The position numbers and the translations under genes are program-made. Shown here one piece after another: positions 8,701-15,368 of a stretch of 64,000 nt of DNA. The stretch comes from UBA2421 sp002343075 (lineage in GTDB: Bacteria > Planctomycetota > Phycisphaerae > Tepidisphaerales > Tepidisphaeraceae). How positions within the stretch are numbered: position 1 is the stretch's first letter; each line of letters starts with the position of its first letter. The stretch covers positions 277,598 to 341,597 of the forward strand of contig CALJLN010000003.1 of assembly GCA_937982565.1 (NCBI GenBank). The letters run 5' to 3'. Under the pieces are notes generated by a model. It saw nothing but the letters and a program-made list of their open reading frames with translations. It was not told the origin of the DNA and did not search any database.

Positions 8701-8892
8701 TTGCAGGCAGGCCGAGTACAGCGTGTTTTCGGGGTTGGCCAGATCGTACGGCGCGTCCGGGCGGCCGCTGTTCAGTACAGCCGAGTCGGAAGCATCGGCA
8801 CTCGACGCCAGTAGCCCGCTGCCGAGCAAAGCGCCGCCGGCAAGAAACTGCCGTCGCGATCGGTCTTGTGATGTTGTGTCGTTGGACTTCAT
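5716..8892 (-). CDS. Molybdopterin oxidoreductase catalytic subunit, tetrathionate/arsenate/polysulfide reductase type
   Basis: This 1058-residue periplasmic enzyme begins with a twin-arginine signal (SRRQFLAGGALLGSG). Next come Fe-S ligands near residues 62-73 (CLQCNTGCGIKC) and 114 (VCPKG), binding one 4Fe-4S cluster. HGHTTVCQGS places Cys276 where the molybdenum ligand sits in related enzymes. The C-terminal MopB-binding domain includes RTISQCKSRTITNPWL and NGILINPADAAKLGLGDG. The length and the linked NrfD and ferredoxin subunits resemble TtrABC, PsrABC and ArrAB-type respiratory systems, so it probably exchanges electrons with quinones. The substrate cannot be read from sequence. Nearby arsenic genes make arsenate one option, tetrathionate or polysulfide others. 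Confidence 0.85.
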   Translation of the reverse strand: MKSNDTTSQDRSRRQFLAGGALLGSGLLASSADASDSAVLNSGRPDAPYDLANPENTLYSACLQCNTGCGIKCKIQDGIVSKIDGNPYNPWTLLPHLPYETPFDDAAAVDGAVCPKGQSGLQTAYDPYRLRKVLKRAGKRGENKWVTIPFAQAIKEVCDGGKLFANVAGEETRDVSGLRSLIMLTDAKVAAAMDTDIKAIWAEKDKTKKADLVSAFKQTHAANLDKLIDPEHPDFGPKNNQIVLNWGRVKGGRGDFYKRFAQAMGSTNAHGHTTVCQGSLYFTCKAMSDQYDTATGKFSGGQKFYWQADVENSRFILFVGANLFEANYGPPNRTVRLTQNLVDKFTTIAVADPRFSKVASKAWKWLPLKPGTDIPLAMAMIRWFFDNEAFNAKFLGNANKAAANANGELSWSNSTWLVVLKDGKPGKFLRAKDLKLAEAEEVVAMVAGVPTAVDPNSADKPVVGDLFVDTKLPNGVAVKSGLQILKASAMQHTIEEWCAMADCRADDVIAVARELARWGKAASVDIHRGPAQHTNGYYAVLAWMSLNVLLGNFDHKGGMIAAATYDTMGKGELFKLASVPGAIKPFGISSIRHDIDYEKTTLFAGYPAKRNWYPLASDMYQEVIPSIGDAYPYPVKVLIQYMAAPTYALPAGHTNIEVLRDVEKLPLFISNDIIVGTTSMYADYIFPDLSFLERWEFQGSHPNIPAKVQPVRQPVMAPIPEDCDVFGQKMPQCFESMMLAIAEYLKLPGFGENGLGDGLHFRHFDDFYLRGVANLAFGEKPDGSQQVPDADAREIELFLKARRHLPKTIFDADRWKAIVGEKVWPKVVYVLNRGGRFQDHEKNYKGDMAGNPYAKQLNLYQEKTAGTIHAGTGKSYAGYAVDVPIEDFAGKPTDALRREGDLTLITHRTISQCKSRTITNPWLTPLMPDNGILINPADAAKLGLGDGQMVRVCSATNPAGAWPITPDHNKPMIGKLVFTQTMRPGVVSFALGFGHWATGAEDITIDGTLIKGEARRAKGIHANAAMWTDPVVKNTCMFDPVGGSVSFYDTHVTLQPIA

Positions 8893-8914
8893 GGTCGCAT
8901 CCCTTTCTTACGGC

Positions 8915-10099
8915 TTATGCGGACAGATTCTCGCCAGCAAGGCGACGATAATACGGTTCGAGCAGCAGCCGATAGCCAAGGGCGAACAGCACTAGCGCTG
9001 CGCCAATGGCAAAGATGACGACAAGCCACTCGGTAGAATCAGGGAAATAGTTGTATGCCAGTCGCGGGTGCTGAAACGCGACGGCGATGCCTTCCAGTTC
9101 CGGTGTGGCATACGCCAGCCCCGGAATCACCAAGTTAAGAGGCACCATGACGAACGTCACCACCAACAGTACCGCCGCCAGCAGGAGTGCTCCGATCTGC
9201 CGTGGTAACACCGCCAACAGCAGCAGCGGCAGTAGAGTGCCCAGCCCGAGATGCACAACCCAGATCGTCCACCAGTACGGCCCGAACAACAGCAGATTCA
9301 TGCCTTGTGTGCGCGCCGGCACGCCAGGGTAGAGCGCTACCAGCAGGTTCGCCATCGCCGCAATCGCACCGATGATCATCGCCCACATCAGAAACCGCCC
9401 CAACTCCGATGCGGTTTCAACGTATTGGCTACGCCCCGCAAGCGGCGAGAAGAGCAGGTGTAGCAGCAGGATCAGCCCCGTACCGGCCACCAGTGACGAC
9501 ATCGCAAACGCCATCGGCAGCACCGCGCTGTTCCACATCGGCCGGGCGGCAATCACACCGAACAGCGAACCGATGACCAGGATCAGTGCGATCCCAGCCG
9601 GGATGTTCACCCAGTTGAGCCACTTGATCAGGTCCTGATAGTCGTTGTGGTACGCCCAGAACTCGACGACCAGCAGAACCAGGTAGAACATATGCAACCA
9701 GATCATCCAAGTCATTAGCGAGCCAAAGTCGGCGAAGACAAGTGCGCGCCACGCGCGGAACGGGTGGCCAAGGTCCATCCCGATGATCATCAGTGCCGCG
9801 GTGAGCGCGCAGATCGCAGTCAGCACAATCACAGGCCCCAGCGACTCGATGCCTTTGACGTGCAGCACGTGCTTCAGGGCGTAGTATCCGAGAATCATCC
9901 CCACCTCGATCCATACGAGATACACGTAAACACCGACCCACAATCCCCAAGGCACGGCACTGCCCACAGTTCCGTGGGCACCCTGGGCTAAAACGCGGAT
10001 CATTCCAGCGGCGCCAGCGACGACGGCGATCAGGCCCAGCAGCAGCGACAGCCGAAAATCCCACTTACGTTCGAAACGATAGGTTGCGGTTGTGGCCAT
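8915..10099 (-). CDS. NrfD/PsrC-type membrane anchor subunit
   Basis: This 394-residue protein has about ten hydrophobic segments with little else, the pattern of NrfD/PsrC/TtrC quinone-interacting subunits. Conserved-looking parts include the early PWGLWVGVYVYLVWIEVG segment and MIIGMDLGHPFRAWRAL. It would anchor the catalytic and Fe-S subunits to the membrane and pass electrons to or from menaquinone. GGAG eight bases before ATG 10099 supports the start. The gene sits 17 bases after the ferredoxin gene and 22 before the catalytic subunit, so the three are one transcription unit. Confidence 0.88.
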   Translation of the reverse strand: MATTATYRFERKWDFRLSLLLGLIAVVAGAAGMIRVLAQGAHGTVGSAVPWGLWVGVYVYLVWIEVGMILGYYALKHVLHVKGIESLGPVIVLTAICALTAALMIIGMDLGHPFRAWRALVFADFGSLMTWMIWLHMFYLVLLVVEFWAYHNDYQDLIKWLNWVNIPAGIALILVIGSLFGVIAARPMWNSAVLPMAFAMSSLVAGTGLILLLHLLFSPLAGRSQYVETASELGRFLMWAMIIGAIAAMANLLVALYPGVPARTQGMNLLLFGPYWWTIWVVHLGLGTLLPLLLLAVLPRQIGALLLAAVLLVVTFVMVPLNLVIPGLAYATPELEGIAVAFQHPRLAYNYFPDSTEWLVVIFAIGAALVLFALGYRLLLEPYYRRLAGENLSA

Positions 10100-10116
10100 G
10101 GATGACGCTCCGGTTC

Positions 10117-11034
10117 TTAGAAGATGTAGAACACCCGCGGTTTGGTGCCCATATGCGGGAGCAGAGTCTGCACCTGGTTCTTAGTGACCAGTTCGGTGAC
10201 CAGCGATTCAGGGTCGTTAGCATCGCCAAAATATGTTGCGCGTCCGATGCAGGTTGTCGCGCACATCGGCAACTGGCCCGCCTCGAGTCGATGGAGGCAG
10301 AAGTGGCACTTGCGGGCGTTGCCCTTGGGCGATTTCTTTCCGCTGCGCTCTCGCTTCCAGTTTTTGGCGTACTCAAAGTTGGGCAGGTCTTCCCACGGCT
10401 GGATACCGCCGAGAAGGGTTCGATCACCCGAATCGGGCGCACCCTCCGCCGCACCCTCGCCGTAGAACGAGCCGAAGTCGCTAGTACGGGCGTGATAGGG
10501 ACATGCCGTGATGCAGTAGCGACAGCCGATGCACTTGTCGTAGTCGATGGTGACAATCCCGTCGGGTCGCTTCCAGGTGGCCTTTACCGGGCATACCGGC
10601 ACGCACGGCGGCTCCTCGCACTGCATGCACGGCCGCGGGGTGAAGCGGAGTTGTACGTTGGGGAACTCGCCCGACTCTTCCTTTACGACCGGTCGATAAA
10701 CAACGCCCGGGGGCAGCTTGTTCTCGGCGATGCATCCGATGGTGCAGGCATCGCAACCGACGCACTTGCGCGTATCGATCACCATGATCCACCGCCGTTG
10801 TTCGACCGGCTTGGCCATGGCCTTCACCAACTCTCGCTGCATGCGGACCAGCACATCCTCATTCGCCTTCGGTTTGATGTTGTTCAAAACGGGAAGATGG
10901 CGCACGGTCCGATCCCCCGTCGGGTCTTGCGGCCTGCCGACCAACTTGTTCAGCGCCACGCCTGTCCCGACAGCGGCCGCGCCGGCCCCTGCGAGCGCGG
11001 TGACGGTGACAAATTCTCGTCGATTCATGCTCAT
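10117..11034 (-). CDS. Four-cluster 4Fe-4S ferredoxin subunit (TtrB/PsrB type)
   Basis: This 305-residue electron-transfer subunit carries the four Cys groups expected for four 4Fe-4S clusters: KCVGCDACTIGC, PCMQCEEPPCVPVCPVKA, KCIGCRYCITACPYHA and KCHFCLHRL followed by MCATTCIG. An N-terminal RREFVTVTALAGAGAAAVG looks like a Tat or membrane-anchoring segment, in keeping with a periplasmic complex. It would wire the molybdenum subunit to the NrfD anchor. ATG 11034 has GGAGG six bases upstream and overlaps the stop of the Rrf2 gene (ATGA), so the regulator and the enzyme genes are translationally coupled. Confidence 0.9.
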   Translation of the reverse strand: MSMNRREFVTVTALAGAGAAAVGTGVALNKLVGRPQDPTGDRTVRHLPVLNNIKPKANEDVLVRMQRELVKAMAKPVEQRRWIMVIDTRKCVGCDACTIGCIAENKLPPGVVYRPVVKEESGEFPNVQLRFTPRPCMQCEEPPCVPVCPVKATWKRPDGIVTIDYDKCIGCRYCITACPYHARTSDFGSFYGEGAAEGAPDSGDRTLLGGIQPWEDLPNFEYAKNWKRERSGKKSPKGNARKCHFCLHRLEAGQLPMCATTCIGRATYFGDANDPESLVTELVTKNQVQTLLPHMGTKPRVFYIF

Positions 11035-11522
11035 GAGGAACCTCCGCGGTCGGCAAGCGGTGCCCGACCATGCTTGGTTTGACTGGGTTCAGTTTCTGAA
11101 GGTGAGCAGCACGTCTTTGGCGGGTAAAGCGCGATCAGATCGCGAACGCGCATCGTGCGCAGAATTTCTTCGAGACGATCACTGACGGGCTGAAGGAGTG
11201 TCTCCAGCGGGCAAAGCCGATCGCTCTCGCACAACCCCCGTTCGGTCAGCGCGGCCGGGTCGTACGGGCCGTCAACCGCCTCTACGATGTCCATCAAAGT
11301 CAGATCGCTGATCCCCGCGCACGGCCGATACCCGCCCCCAACGCCGCGAACGCTTTCCAGGATCCGTCGCTTCGCCAATTCATAGAACACCTTGGCAACG
11401 GCGTGCCGCGGCGCCTGCGTACCTTTGGTCAACTCATCAACGCGACAATAACCGTCCGGTGGCAGCACGCTCAGGCGGAGCACGCCGGTGATTGCATATT
11501 GACTTGGCGATGATAACAGCAT
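11031..11522 (-). CDS. Rrf2-family transcriptional regulator of the molybdoenzyme operon
   Basis: This 163-residue protein has the Rrf2 winged-helix arrangement: SQYAITGVLRLSV, DELTKGTQAPRHAVAKVFYELAKR, ILESVRGVGGGYR, then DIVEAVDGPYDP. It has cysteines in the loop GLCESDRLCPLE, where IscR/NsrR/RsrR proteins hold an Fe-S cluster; at least two candidate ligands are present and more Cys lie at the C-terminus (TCC). It may sense redox state, NO or sulfur species. It is the first gene of the operon, overlaps the ferredoxin gene by four bases, and is preceded by a perfect 8-bp-arm palindrome (11532-11549) that is the likely autoregulatory operator. Confidence 0.87.
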   Translation of the reverse strand: MLLSSPSQYAITGVLRLSVLPPDGYCRVDELTKGTQAPRHAVAKVFYELAKRRILESVRGVGGGYRPCAGISDLTLMDIVEAVDGPYDPAALTERGLCESDRLCPLETLLQPVSDRLEEILRTMRVRDLIALYPPKTCCSPSETEPSQTKHGRAPLADRGGSS

Positions 11523-11531
11523 TGGCGATAT

Positions 11532-11549
11532 TCAGACAACCTTGTCTGA
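11532..11549 (-). promoter_or_regulatory. Perfect palindrome, probable Rrf2 operator
   Basis: TCAGACAA and TTGTCTGA form perfect 8-bp arms around a 2-base centre. The inner edge is ten bases from the Rrf2 start codon, so binding would block initiation or ribosome access. The size and placement suit dimeric Rrf2 proteins. No second copy was noticed in the window. Confidence 0.6.
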
Positions 11550-11761
11550 TTGTGTGATTCTCGTCTTGGCGACGATTGGGTCAAGAAGAAAACGGATGAA
11601 ATAATCCTGTTTTGGCGGTTAATGGCTACGCCGCCTCGCGATCCGGTCCATTTTCAATGAATCTCGCCGCAAACCACGAACTTGACGAGTCATGGATGCG
11701 TCAAAAGACCGCAGAGTCGGAAATTGCGATCTGATCCACGCCGCGTCCTAATGCTGCCGCA
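11550..11761. other. Intergenic boundary between the molybdoenzyme operon and the accessory region
   Basis: No gene is visible in this stretch of about 210 bases. It must hold the promoter of the Rrf2 operon, but no convincing -35/-10 pair stands out. The sequence to the right is phage-derived, so the left end of the accessory region probably lies here. I found no repeat shared with the far side that would mark an attachment site. Confidence 0.35.
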
Positions 11762-11947
11762 TCAGGAGCCGACGATTCGTTCGGAAGTCGTGACTCGATG
11801 CCAGCAATTGCGGCACGCACGCCGACGCCTGACATAGCCGACGGCGTGAGAGATCTTCACCAACTCAAAATGCCGGCAGCCGCATTTTGGGCACAGAAGG
11901 CCACGCGCCGCGCCGGGTTTCGTCGAATTCGCCACCGGTGCCTTCAT
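11762..11947 (-). CDS. Small zinc-ribbon protein, NrdR-N-like, phage associated
   Basis: The 61-residue product starts at ATG 11947, overlapping the stop of the terminase gene by four bases. Its core reads LLCPKCGCRHFEL and then RRRRACRNCWHRVTTSE, two CxxC pairs with the RRR-C-x2-C-x3-R-x-TT-x-E arrangement that recalls the zinc ribbon of NrdR. It lacks the ATP-cone, so it is not NrdR itself. Such short zinc ribbons are common next to terminases in phage-like elements. A regulatory or DNA-binding role is inferred. Confidence 0.6.
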   Translation of the reverse strand: MKAPVANSTKPGAARGLLCPKCGCRHFELVKISHAVGYVRRRRACRNCWHRVTTSERIVGS

Positions 11948-14034
11948 GAACGCCTCCTCTGAATCTCCGAGAGCCGCATTCGCGGGCGGCGGGCCTGTTG
12001 CTTCGTCTCGGTCCCGAACAGCACCGCGCCAAGCATCGACGCGCCGACCGCGCAGCCCACAACGCAGTCGAGCCAATGGTTATCTGCACCCGGCGAGCGG
12101 AGTTTCCATTCATCCACTTGCCGTCCGCGTCCTTCAGTCTTCACGCGGAACTCGCTAGTGATGTGTTCTCCGAGCAGGCGGTGGTCGTGGCCGGCGAAGA
12201 GCGATAGACAGCCTGGATCGCCCATCGGCACCGCCAGGCGGGCGTGGACGAAACTCTTCCAGTAGTTGGTGTCGATCAACCCATAGCGCACCGCCCGCTT
12301 GCCGTGCAGGCCAGGAATGCGCCAGTGCAGGCCGACGCGGTCTCCGCGCTTGGGCTTGTACTCCGAAAACGGTGTGCTGGCCGCTCCAACGTATTTGCCG
12401 TGGCTGGGCATCACGATCGCACTGTGCGTCGACTGGCGGCAGAACTGATAGATCACGTCCGTCGAGTTGCCCCAGTTCGCGTCGATCATGCAGCGCTCAA
12501 TCTTCATCGCTGCGCCGTCGTCGCGCCGGTATTCACGCGCGAGCCGATCGTTGGTGAGCGTTTGGAGTCCAGCATAGATGACACCTTCCTGCCCGGTGCC
12601 GGTGTGGACGCTTGCGAGCGTTCGCTTGGCGTCGCGGAGGGTGAAGTAGTCGCGGCGCTGGTCCGGGTAGGTGCCGTAGTCGATTACATACCCGGTGAAG
12701 TCTTCTTCCCACCCGCAGATCATCCAGAACAGCAGCGTCCCCTGCACGTCGATGAACATGGTCAAGTGGTTCACGCCGACAGGAAGTTCGCCGCGTTTCA
12801 TGCCGTTGGTCTTCGCCGCGATCTGATCTGCAGTGAGCAACGACTCATCGTCGGTAGATTCGGGCTTGGGCTCGTTCTGGTACTCGGCCCAGAACGCGGC
12901 GTCACCGTGATCGAGCTTCAGGTTGATCGCGTGTTGAATTGCCGAGAGTTCATCGGGGTTATACCGCTGCGGCCAAGCGACAACCGTGCCGGCGTCCATG
13001 TCGACCTGGTTGGTTCGGTAGAACTCAGTAGCCGCCGCGACACCCCGGTTATTCCGCTGTCCGTCAGCCCGGATCTGGGCGTACTGCTGCCACAGCTTCT
13101 CGTTCGACGGAAAGACGTAGACCATCTTCGTGCGTTCGCCTTGCCATTGCGGGTGCTTCTCGCGGTCCAGAATGCGGTCGGCCATGTCATCAGGACGCAC
13201 TACCGTCAGCGTCATCAGTCCCGCGATCTTTCGACCGGGGCCGGCGAGGCCGAGGATCGCGCCCGCGAGCACCTGTTCTCGCGTGTGACACTGGCTCGGT
13301 GACCGCGCCGACTCATCCGTCTGTGGGTCGTCCAGCAGCACGAGCGACGGACGCACCGACTTCCCGTCCGATCGTTTGTGCTTCATGCCGCGAATGCGAC
13401 CCGTGATGCCTGCGACCTTGATGATCGCACCGGATGCCACGCCGCTATCAATACTGGGCAGCACGATCTCCTTCGCGGTCCAGCCGATGTGCGTGCGAGC
13501 GCCGCGATAGAGTTGGCCGGCGGCGCGTTGGTGGATGCCCTCCAGCGCGCGGATCGGTCCGCACACTTCGCTGAAGTCCTCTTCGAGCAGATCGTTGTTC
13601 TCCAGCTCGCTCTTGATGCTGTCGAGCATGTCGGCGGCGTGTTCTTCATCGCTGCCGATCAACGCGATGAACTCCCGGTGGCCGAAGAGCAGCGCCCACA
13701 GACAAGCCGTCTCGCACAACGTGGTCTTCCCGCTGCCGCGCGGCATCGCCATCGCGAACAAGCCGCCGTTGAGAACCGCCTCTTCGATCTTGGCGATCAC
13801 CTTGAGGTGGTCCGGCGACCACGCCAGGTGGAACGTCTGTGGAAAGTACGCATCGCAGAAAGCGCGGAAGCTCTCGGACGCGCGTCGTCGACGATCGACG
13901 TCGCGCGGCTCGTGAACCCAGCCATCGGCACCGATGTCGCGCGACGATTCGCTTTGCGCCCGGCTGCGCGCGTTGACGGTGACCTTCCCCCCTAAACCCG
14001 GTCCACCGGAAGTGTTAGACTTTTGGTGGATCAA
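11944..14034 (-). CDS. Phage terminase large subunit (first copy), 5-prime end replaced by the insertion sequence
   Basis: This is a DNA-packaging ATPase/nuclease of about 680 native residues. It has a Walker A loop (AMPRGSGKTTL), a Walker B strand (PSLVLLDDP), a motor segment GLMTLTVVRPDDM and a C-terminal nuclease-like half ending NHWLDCVVGCAVGASMLG. Native sequence ends at the left boundary of the IS3-family element (13980). The open frame continues through the IS to a TTG at 14034, adding 18-19 foreign residues, so the original start is lost. The protein may be unexpressed or start internally. It differs clearly from the second terminase at 20880-22910. No portal or capsid gene follows it. 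Confidence 0.8.
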   Translation of the reverse strand: MIHQKSNTSGGPGLGGKVTVNARSRAQSESSRDIGADGWVHEPRDVDRRRRASESFRAFCDAYFPQTFHLAWSPDHLKVIAKIEEAVLNGGLFAMAMPRGSGKTTLCETACLWALLFGHREFIALIGSDEEHAADMLDSIKSELENNDLLEEDFSEVCGPIRALEGIHQRAAGQLYRGARTHIGWTAKEIVLPSIDSGVASGAIIKVAGITGRIRGMKHKRSDGKSVRPSLVLLDDPQTDESARSPSQCHTREQVLAGAILGLAGPGRKIAGLMTLTVVRPDDMADRILDREKHPQWQGERTKMVYVFPSNEKLWQQYAQIRADGQRNNRGVAAATEFYRTNQVDMDAGTVVAWPQRYNPDELSAIQHAINLKLDHGDAAFWAEYQNEPKPESTDDESLLTADQIAAKTNGMKRGELPVGVNHLTMFIDVQGTLLFWMICGWEEDFTGYVIDYGTYPDQRRDYFTLRDAKRTLASVHTGTGQEGVIYAGLQTLTNDRLAREYRRDDGAAMKIERCMIDANWGNSTDVIYQFCRQSTHSAIVMPSHGKYVGAASTPFSEYKPKRGDRVGLHWRIPGLHGKRAVRYGLIDTNYWKSFVHARLAVPMGDPGCLSLFAGHDHRLLGEHITSEFRVKTEGRGRQVDEWKLRSPGADNHWLDCVVGCAVGASMLGAVLFGTETKQQARRPRMRLSEIQRRRS

Positions 14035-14048
14035 GGAGGATTCAGGTC

Positions 14049-14336
14049 ATGAAGAATGGTAAGAACGTCCGTCACACGACCGAGCAGATCGTGAACAAGC
14101 TTCGTCAGGCGGATGTTGAGTTGGCCAAGGGCCAGTCGATCGCGGTGGTTTGCAGGCAGATAGGCATCACGGACCAGACGTACTACCGGTGGCGGAAGGA
14201 GTACGGCGGGTTGAAGGTCGATCAGGCGAAGCGGTTCAAGGAACTGGAGCAGGAGAACGCGCGTCTGAAGCGTCTGCTGGCGGAAGCGGAGCTGGACAAG
14301 GCGATCCTTCGTGAGGCAGCCCGCCCAAACTTCTGA
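14049..14336 (+). CDS. IS3-family transposase OrfA
   Basis: This 95-residue protein has a helix-turn-helix (QSIAVVCRQIGITDQTYYRWRKEYGG) and a leucine-zipper-like helix (KELEQENARLKRLLAEAELDK). In IS3 elements OrfA binds the terminal inverted repeats and dimerises through the zipper. The frame ends at TGA 14334-14336, four bases after the slippery heptamer that feeds ribosomes into OrfB. AGGAGG precedes the ATG at about ten bases. Confidence 0.9.
   Translation: MKNGKNVRHTTEQIVNKLRQADVELAKGQSIAVVCRQIGITDQTYYRWRKEYGGLKVDQAKRFKELEQENARLKRLLAEAELDKAILREAARPNF
14324..14330 (+). promoter_or_regulatory. Programmed -1 frameshift heptamer in the transposase
   Basis: The heptamer C CCA AAC is in phase with OrfA and has the X-XXY-YYZ form, so both tRNAs can re-pair after a one-base slip. 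The new frame reads directly into OrfB with no intervening stop. OrfA ends one codon later. This would give an OrfAB fusion of about 419 residues, the active transposase in IS3 elements. Confidence 0.6.
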
Positions 14337-15307
14337 GCCCGGTACGCCGGCGTGAGGCGGTTGATCGCGTCCAGGTTGAGTTGGGCGTGAGCGAGCGACG
14401 TGCATGCCGGGTGCTGGGCCAGGCCAGGGCGGTGCAGCGGCATACGCCGCGGGTGCGTGATGATGAAGGTCCATTGCGGGGTCGGGTGATCGAACTGGCG
14501 GCGGTGTACGGCCGCTACGGCACGCCGCGGATCACGGCGATGCTTCGGCATGAGGGGTGGAGTGTGAATCACAAACGCGTGGAGCGGATCTGGCGGCAGG
14601 AAGGCTTGAAAGTGCCGCAGAAGCAGCCGAAACGGGGGCGATTGTGGCTTGGCGACGGGAGTTGTATTCGCATGCGTCCGGAGAGGAAGGATCACGTGTG
14701 GGCCTACGACTTTGTTGCCGGGCGGACACATGAAGGTGTTCCGTTCCGGATGCTGACGATCGTGGACGAGTTTACGCGGGAGTGTTTGGCGATCGACGTG
14801 GCGCGGAAGCTGGGGAGTGATGACGTGCTGGAAAGACTGGCTTGGCTGATGGCAACGCGTGGGGTGCCGGAGCACATCCGCTCTGACAACGGCCCGGAGT
14901 TCACGGCGGCAGTGGTGAGGGAATGGCTGGGGAAGGTTGGCGTGAAGACTCTGTTCATCGAACCGGGGAGCCCGTGGGAGAACGGCTACGTGGAAAGCTT
15001 TAACGGAAAGCTGCGGGATGAACTGCTGGACCGGGAGATCTTCTACAGCCTGAATGAGGCGAAGGTGCTGATCGGGGGGTGGCGTGAACATTATAACCGG
15101 GTGCGACCACACTCGTCACTGGGGTATCGCCCGCCGGCACCGGAAACGATCGCAAGTCGTGCATCAGCAGAGACGCAACGACACGAGAAGCAACACGAGG
15201 ACAGCGGAGTACCGCTGGCGGTTGAAGGAGCTCCCCCCCGGAAGACACCAACGCGTAGCCAGGACGGTTTCTTCTTGACGGGGAAAATCGTGGAAGGACT
15301 AACATAG
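14330..15307 (+). CDS. IS3-family transposase OrfB (DDE integrase core), expressed by frameshift
   Basis: The frame is open from the slippery site and reaches its family-typical start region SPVRRREAVDRVQVELGVSE before the rve core. The catalytic triad is visible as Asp in WAYDFVAGRT, Asp in HIRSDNGPEFT and Glu in GYVESFNGKLRDELLD. The end carries an extra Arg/Lys-rich tail up to 15307, slightly longer than usual. A TTG at 14381 is the first possible independent start, but no good ribosome binding site precedes it. The catalytic residues are intact, so the IS may still be active. Confidence 0.9.
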   Translation, partial: LLSPVRRREAVDRVQVELGVSERRACRVLGQARAVQRHTPRVRDDEGPLRGRVIELAAVYGRYGTPRITAMLRHEGWSVNHKRVERIWRQEGLKVPQKQPKRGRLWLGDGSCIRMRPERKDHVWAYDFVAGRTHEGVPFRMLTIVDEFTRECLAIDVARKLGSDDVLERLAWLMATRGVPEHIRSDNGPEFTAAVVREWLGKVGVKTLFIEPGSPWENGYVESFNGKLRDELLDREIFYSLNEAKVLIGGWREHYNRVRPHSSLGYRPPAPETIASRASAETQRHEKQHEDSGVPLAVEGAPPRKTPTRSQDGFFLTGKIVEGLT

Positions 15308-15368
15308 AAGTTGGTATGATTCGCGGGGGAAGGTCACTATCGCCACCGACAGCTCGAACAATGCCTTC

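Larger units (their letters stand above)
13980..15336 (+). mobile_element. IS3-family insertion sequence, 1357 bp
   Basis: The element starts TGACCTTCCCCC at 13980 and ends with the exact reverse complement at 15336; a matching G/C pair just outside may extend the repeat by one base. Beyond the first 12 bases the ends diverge but share short matches. It holds two overlapping transposase frames with a -1 slippery heptamer, the standard IS3 arrangement, and OrfA resembles the IS407/IS51 type. The flanks show no target duplication (CGG on the left, CTA on the right), and the genes on either side are unrelated. A rearrangement therefore occurred at or after insertion. Confidence 0.85.

Noticed and set aside
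12244..13302. A 352-residue forward open frame
   Set aside because: It is antisense to the first terminase gene and has no protein-like features.
13977..15339. Target-site duplication around the IS
   Set aside because: The flanking triplets CGG and CTA do not match, nor do longer windows with the boundary moved by one base.
15303..15368. RHS sequence continuing through the IS end (YDSRGKVT-like)
   Set aside because: The frame is open across the IS terminus and happens to read like an RHS unit, but those bases belong to the IS inverted repeat; the similarity is treated as chance.
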